From Opitutaceae bacterium TAV5 (GTDB lineage Bacteria; Verrucomicrobiota; Verrucomicrobiia; Opitutales; Opitutaceae): a DNA stretch of 64,000 bases. This document shows positions 60,743 to 64,000 of the stretch, in pieces (the stretch's first letter is position 1; the number at the start of each line of letters is the position of its first letter). The translations under genes were made by a program, and so were the position numbers. A model generated the notes under the pieces. The model searched no databases, was not told where the DNA came from, and saw only the letters and a list, made by a program, of their open reading frames with translations. Where the stretch lies: assembly GCA_000242935.3 (NCBI GenBank), contig CP007053.1:1736001-1800000 (forward strand), written 5' to 3'.

Positions 60743-61243
60743 ATGATTACCGTCCGCTCCCGACTCCTCCTTGCCGCCATCCTTGCCTCCCTCCTGCCGT
60801 TTTTCGTCGCGCCAGCGCTCCGTGCCGCCACCGCCGCCGCCGAAGCCGATTCACCCTACGCGAAGGCCGTCGCCGTCACGCCCCTCCTGAAAACCCGGAC
60901 CGACGGCGCCGGCCAGCCGATCGTCTATCCGGCCGATGGTCCCGCCGAAGTCAGCGCCGTCCTCGTCGAGATCGCCCCCGGCCGCCAGACCAACTGGCAC
61001 CGTCACCCGGTGCCCTGCTTCGGCTACATGCTCGAAGGCGAGGTGCGCGTCGAACTCGCCGGCGGCGAAACCCGGACCTTCCGGGCCGGCGAGGCCTTTG
61101 CCGAAGTCGTCAACGTGCTGCACAACGGCACCAACCCCGGTCCCGGACCCGCCCGGCTGGTCATGTTCGTCGCCGGCACCGCCGGCCGGCCCTATGCCGA
61201 AAAAGCGCCCGCGCCGGCCGCCGCGACGCCTGCGGCCCCCTGA
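60743..61243 (+). CDS. Secreted cupin-domain protein
   Basis: 166 residues from MITVRSRLLLAAILASLLPF, with a signal peptide ending near ALRAATAA. A single cupin barrel follows: the motif NWHRHPVPCFGYMLEGEVRV has the two His and the Glu of cupin motif 1, and AFAEVVNVLHNGTNPGPGPA supplies the His of motif 2. The function may be metal-dependent or sugar-binding, and is not determined. The C-terminus is Ala/Pro-rich. It stands between the pseudogene and the nfeD operon. Confidence 0.85.
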   Translation: MITVRSRLLLAAILASLLPFFVAPALRAATAAAEADSPYAKAVAVTPLLKTRTDGAGQPIVYPADGPAEVSAVLVEIAPGRQTNWHRHPVPCFGYMLEGEVRVELAGGETRTFRAGEAFAEVVNVLHNGTNPGPGPARLVMFVAGTAGRPYAEKAPAPAAATPAAP

Positions 61244-61363
61244 TAACGGGACGGTTTTCCCGCCCGCCGCCCTCCTGCTGGAAAACCCCCGGCAAACTAT
61301 AACGCTCCGATTCGTCTCCCGCGCTTGCGGCGCGCTCCGGAAGGTGTTCATGTCGGCTTTGCT

Positions 61364-63004
61364 ATGAAACGCCTCCGGTTGTACCTCCTCGGCATCGTCT
61401 GCGCATGGCCGCTCCTCGCGGTTGCCGTTGCGCCTGCCCAATCTTCAACCGAAACCCCGGCTCCCCCGCCCGCGACTCCCGCTTCCGAAACCGGCATCAC
61501 GCCGCCCGCGAAACCCGATGCCGCCGCGTCCGCCGCTCCGGAGCCGGAATCCGCCGCTCCGGCAACGCCCGCGCCGGCCGATACCGCCGCACCTGCGCCC
61601 GTTGCCGCGCCTGTCGATACCGTCAAACCCCAACCCCTGAACGCCAGACCCGATGGCGAAGCCGCCCGCATCTTCGTCATCCCCATCCGCGAACAGATCA
61701 CCCCGCCCGTCCTCTACGTCCTCCGCCGCGGCCTGAAAGAAGCCATCCGGGAAAACGCCACCGCCATCGTCCTCGACATGAAAACGCCCGGCGGCCGCGT
61801 CGATGTCACCCTCGACATCATGGAGGCGCTCGACCAGTTCCCCGGCGAGACGATCACGTACGTCAACGACGAGGCCATGTCGGCCGGCGCGCTCATTTCC
61901 GGCGTCACCGACAACATCTGGTACGCGCCCAAGGCCGTCATCGGCGCCGCCGAGATCGTCAACGGCGACGGCAAGGACGTGGACGAATCCATGAAGCGCA
62001 AGGTCGAGAGCTACCTCGGCGCCAAAATCCGCGCCTACTCGGAAAGCGACCCCCTCCGCGAAAAGGTGCTCGAGGCGATGATGAATCCGAAAATCGAGTT
62101 CAAGCTCGACGACACCGTCATCAAGCCCGCCGACAAGCTCCTCTCGCTCACCGCCACCGAGGCCATGCGCTCCTACGGCGATCCGCCCCGCCCGCTCTTC
62201 GCCACCGGCATCGCGACCACGATCGACGACCTCCTCACGCAAAAATACGGCGCGGACAACTACCGGTTCACCCGGCTCGAACTCACCTGGTCCGAGCAAC
62301 TCGCCCACTACATTACGACCATCGCCCCCATCCTCATGGGACTCGGCCTGCTCGGCATTTTTATCGAAATGAAGACGCCCGGCTTCGGCTTCTTCGGCAT
62401 CGCCGGCGGCATCCTCCTGGCGATTGTCTTTTTCGGCCACTACATCGCCGGCCTCTCCGGCAACGAGGCCTGGATCGTCTTCGCCTTCGGCGTGATCCTT
62501 GTCGTCGTGGAGCTGCTGTTTTTCCCGGGCACCGTGCTCATCGCCCTGACCGGCATCCTGCTCATGCTCGGCGCGCTCGTCTGGTCCATGACCGACCTCT
62601 GGCCCAACGAGCCCATCTCGATTTCCTCCGGCATGTTCACCCGTCCGCTGCTCAACCTTCTCGGCGGCATCGTCGTCGCCGTGATCGGGGGCATCGCGCT
62701 GATGCGGTTTCTCCCGCGCGGCTGGTTCCTCGACCGCCTCGTCCTCAGCGCCGCCATCGACGGTGCTTCCGGCGCGGTTATCGACGACATCGAAGCCGCC
62801 CCCGGTTCCGAAACACCTGTCGTCGGCCAGACCGGCGTCACCGTTTCCGCTCTCCGCCCCGCCGGACAAATCAGGCTCGGCGACCGCCACTTCGAAGCCC
62901 GCGTCGCCGTCGGCACCCTCGACAAGGGACGCCCCGTGCGCGTCATCGGCCGGCAGGGGTTCGAACTCCTTGTCGAGGAAGAAACCGGCAACAATAACGA
63001 CTGA
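61364..63004 (+). CDS. NfeD-type membrane serine protease (long form)
   Basis: 546 residues from MKRLRLYLLGIVCAWPLLAV, a signal peptide. An Ala/Pro/Thr-rich segment of about 80 residues is followed by a ClpP/SDH-like protease domain. It carries MKTPGGRVDVTLDIMEALDQ and NDEAMSAGALISGVTDNIWY, in which the Ser of MSAG (near residue 173) is the catalytic position. Then come about five membrane helices (IAPILMGLGLLGIFIEMKTP, FGIAGGILLAIVFFGHYIAG, WIVFAFGVILVVVELLFFPG) and a C-terminal OB domain (GVTVSALRPAGQIRLGDRHF). It is the partner of flotillin-like FloA in membrane microdomains and stomatin-type proteolysis. It starts the operon with a short NfeD and floA. Confidence 0.92.
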   Translation: MKRLRLYLLGIVCAWPLLAVAVAPAQSSTETPAPPPATPASETGITPPAKPDAAASAAPEPESAAPATPAPADTAAPAPVAAPVDTVKPQPLNARPDGEAARIFVIPIREQITPPVLYVLRRGLKEAIRENATAIVLDMKTPGGRVDVTLDIMEALDQFPGETITYVNDEAMSAGALISGVTDNIWYAPKAVIGAAEIVNGDGKDVDESMKRKVESYLGAKIRAYSESDPLREKVLEAMMNPKIEFKLDDTVIKPADKLLSLTATEAMRSYGDPPRPLFATGIATTIDDLLTQKYGADNYRFTRLELTWSEQLAHYITTIAPILMGLGLLGIFIEMKTPGFGFFGIAGGILLAIVFFGHYIAGLSGNEAWIVFAFGVILVVVELLFFPGTVLIALTGILLMLGALVWSMTDLWPNEPISISSGMFTRPLLNLLGGIVVAVIGGIALMRFLPRGWFLDRLVLSAAIDGASGAVIDDIEAAPGSETPVVGQTGVTVSALRPAGQIRLGDRHFEARVAVGTLDKGRPVRVIGRQGFELLVEEETGNNND

Positions 63005-63084
63005 CATCCACCCGCCGCCGTCCACCCTCCCTCTCTCTCCCGCCCTCACACAGTCTCTCGTCTTCAAGTCCTGCCCCTCTCCCG

Positions 63085-63705
63085 ATGACCACCCTCATTC
63101 TTCTCTTCATTGTCGGCATCATCCTGCTCGCCGCCGAGGTGATCGTCCCCGGAGCCGTCCTCGGCACCCTCGGCGCGCTCGCCATGCTGGCCGGTTGTGT
63201 GATCGCCTTCTGGCAACACGGCCCGATGGGTGGGGGCGTGGCCGTCGCCGTCGCGCTCTTCCTCGTCGGCCTGATGCTTGCCATCGAATTCCTCATCCTT
63301 CCGCGCACCCGCTGGGGCCGCCGGTTTTTCCTGCACAAGAGCATCGACAGCCGCAGCCAGCCACCTGTTGCCGATGCCGCCGCCATCACCCGCCGCACCG
63401 GCGAAACCCTCACCACGCTCGCCCCGACCGGGTACGTCCTCGTCGAAGGCCGGCGCTACGAGGCCACCTCGCGTTCCGGGCTCATCGAAAAAGGCACGCC
63501 CGTCGCCGTCATCGGCACGGAGACTTTTCAGCTCGTCGTCGAAAAAATCACCGGCGACAATCCCCCTCCTGCCGCATCCTCCACGCGCCCGCCGGTCACA
63601 CCGGGCCTGCCGGCCGACAACGACCTCAACAAACCCGTCGATCTCCTCACCGCACCCGTCTACCTCCCGCCCGTTCCACCCGCGCCCCCTTCTTCCAAAC
63701 ACTGA
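63085..63705 (+). CDS. NfeD-family protein (short form)
   Basis: 206 residues. Membrane helices near the N-terminus (LILLFIVGIILLAAEVIVPG, LGALAMLAGCVIAFW, GGGVAVAVALFLVGLMLAIE) are followed by an OB-fold domain (GETLTTLAPTGYVLVEGRRY, IEKGTPVAVIGTETFQLVVE). The protease domain is absent, as in NfeD1b-type proteins, and the C-terminus is a Pro-rich tail. It lies 80 bases after the long NfeD and 53 before floA; this gene order is a known conserved one. Confidence 0.92.
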   Translation: MTTLILLFIVGIILLAAEVIVPGAVLGTLGALAMLAGCVIAFWQHGPMGGGVAVAVALFLVGLMLAIEFLILPRTRWGRRFFLHKSIDSRSQPPVADAAAITRRTGETLTTLAPTGYVLVEGRRYEATSRSGLIEKGTPVAVIGTETFQLVVEKITGDNPPPAASSTRPPVTPGLPADNDLNKPVDLLTAPVYLPPVPPAPPSSKH

Positions 63706-63758
63706 ACTCCGTTCATTTTTCCACCAACAACCCGTAACACCAACCCACCATACCAACC

Positions 63759-64000
63759 ATGCCTGGCCAACTCGTCACCGTTCTCGGCATCGCCGGCCTT
63801 ATCGCCGCCCTTGTCCTCGCGTTCATTGTTTTCTCCTTCTTCAGCGTCTGGCTGCGCGCCTGGCTGGCGGGAGCCTACGTCGGGTTCACCGAACTCATCG
63901 CCATGCGGCTCCGCCAGGTGCCCTACGGCCTGGTCGTTGACGCCCGCATCACCGCCCGCAAGGCCGGCATCGACATTTCGATCAACGACATCGAGGCCCA
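63759..64000 (+). CDS. floA: Flotillin-like protein FloA, N-terminal part (cut by window end)
   Basis: The first 80 residues are visible, and the frame runs off the end of the window. The N-terminal membrane hairpin (VLGIAGLIAALVLAFIVFSF) is followed by YVGFTELIAMRLRQVPYGLV and ARITARKAGIDISINDIEA, which match the YqfA/FloA N-terminus and the start of its SPFH-like domain. FloA organises membrane microdomains and works with NfeD. The protein should continue for about 250 residues beyond the edge. Confidence 0.92.
   Translation, partial: MPGQLVTVLGIAGLIAALVLAFIVFSFFSVWLRAWLAGAYVGFTELIAMRLRQVPYGLVVDARITARKAGIDISINDIEA

Noticed and set aside
60484-61302. 272-codon frame on the plus strand
   Set aside because: It overlaps the ATPase pseudogene and the cupin in a different frame and is Arg/Pro-rich; the cupin frame has a signal peptide and cupin motifs.
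1-64000. tRNA, rRNA, riboswitch or intact insertion sequence
   Set aside because: Looked for conserved tRNA arms, rRNA segments, riboswitch cores and transposase frames; none could be supported by eye.

Overview
The window is a GC-rich (roughly two thirds G+C) stretch of a bacterial chromosome. Its gene content suggests a Verrucomicrobiota member of the Opitutaceae type. The signs are PEP-CTERM proteins with an exosortase, pseudopilins carrying the C-terminal H-x9-DG type motif, many secreted polysaccharide-degrading enzymes, LacI-type regulators, and intergenic palindromic repeats whose translated form (HGQDARAT, TGFQPV) is common in this group. The taxonomic call is inference; there is no rRNA or marker-gene proof in the window.

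Layout. 1-3770: end of a sigma-70 factor, fabD, a membrane protein and tlyA. 3884-7668: an exosortase translationally coupled (ATGA overlap) to a VIT/VWA protein that ends in a PEP-CTERM tail. 7791-12834: an MFS transporter, an Hsp20-like protein, a MazG-like pyrophosphohydrolase, an FmdB-like protein and two tandem paralogous secreted proteins. 13028-20580: a same-strand cluster of two TPR proteins, ExbB, two ExbD proteins and a TonB-like anchored protein with a degenerate VWA domain, probably one proton-motive-force-driven envelope machine. 20806-25289: RNase R with a repeat-derived linker, then a DUF4034-like protein. 25314-32606: a very large PL26-like lyase, a pseudopilin and a PEP-CTERM protein, divergent from a LacI regulator. 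32643-37106: an unknown protein, a Nudix hydrolase, DNA polymerase III delta and RNase Y. 37449-40165: an AraC regulator divergent from a fucose-isomerase-like enzyme. 40385-49179: a beta-helix protein, a GntR/LacI hybrid regulator, a PEP-CTERM beta-strand-repeat protein, a pseudopilin, a sialate O-acetylesterase-like enzyme and an acetyl-xylan-esterase-like enzyme. 49224-60252: a LacI regulator divergent from a long same-strand run of pseudopilin, DNRLRE/PEP-CTERM protein, two duplicated beta-helix proteins, an alpha/beta esterase, a GH88/GH105-like hydrolase and an oligogalacturonate-lyase-like propeller. 60309-64000: a decayed ATPase pseudogene, a cupin, and the nfeD-nfeD-floA membrane-microdomain operon, cut by the window edge.

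How the genes fit together. Three separate loci repeat the same combination of sugar-type regulator, pseudopilin, PEP-CTERM surface protein and carbohydrate-active enzymes. This looks like a modular surface system for binding and degrading plant polysaccharide, probably pectin or rhamnogalacturonan. The exosortase near the left end could sort the PEP-CTERM partners. Several families of inverted-repeat elements fill intergenic gaps, and in at least three genes repeat-derived sequence has become coding. No tRNA, rRNA, CRISPR array or intact insertion sequence was seen.
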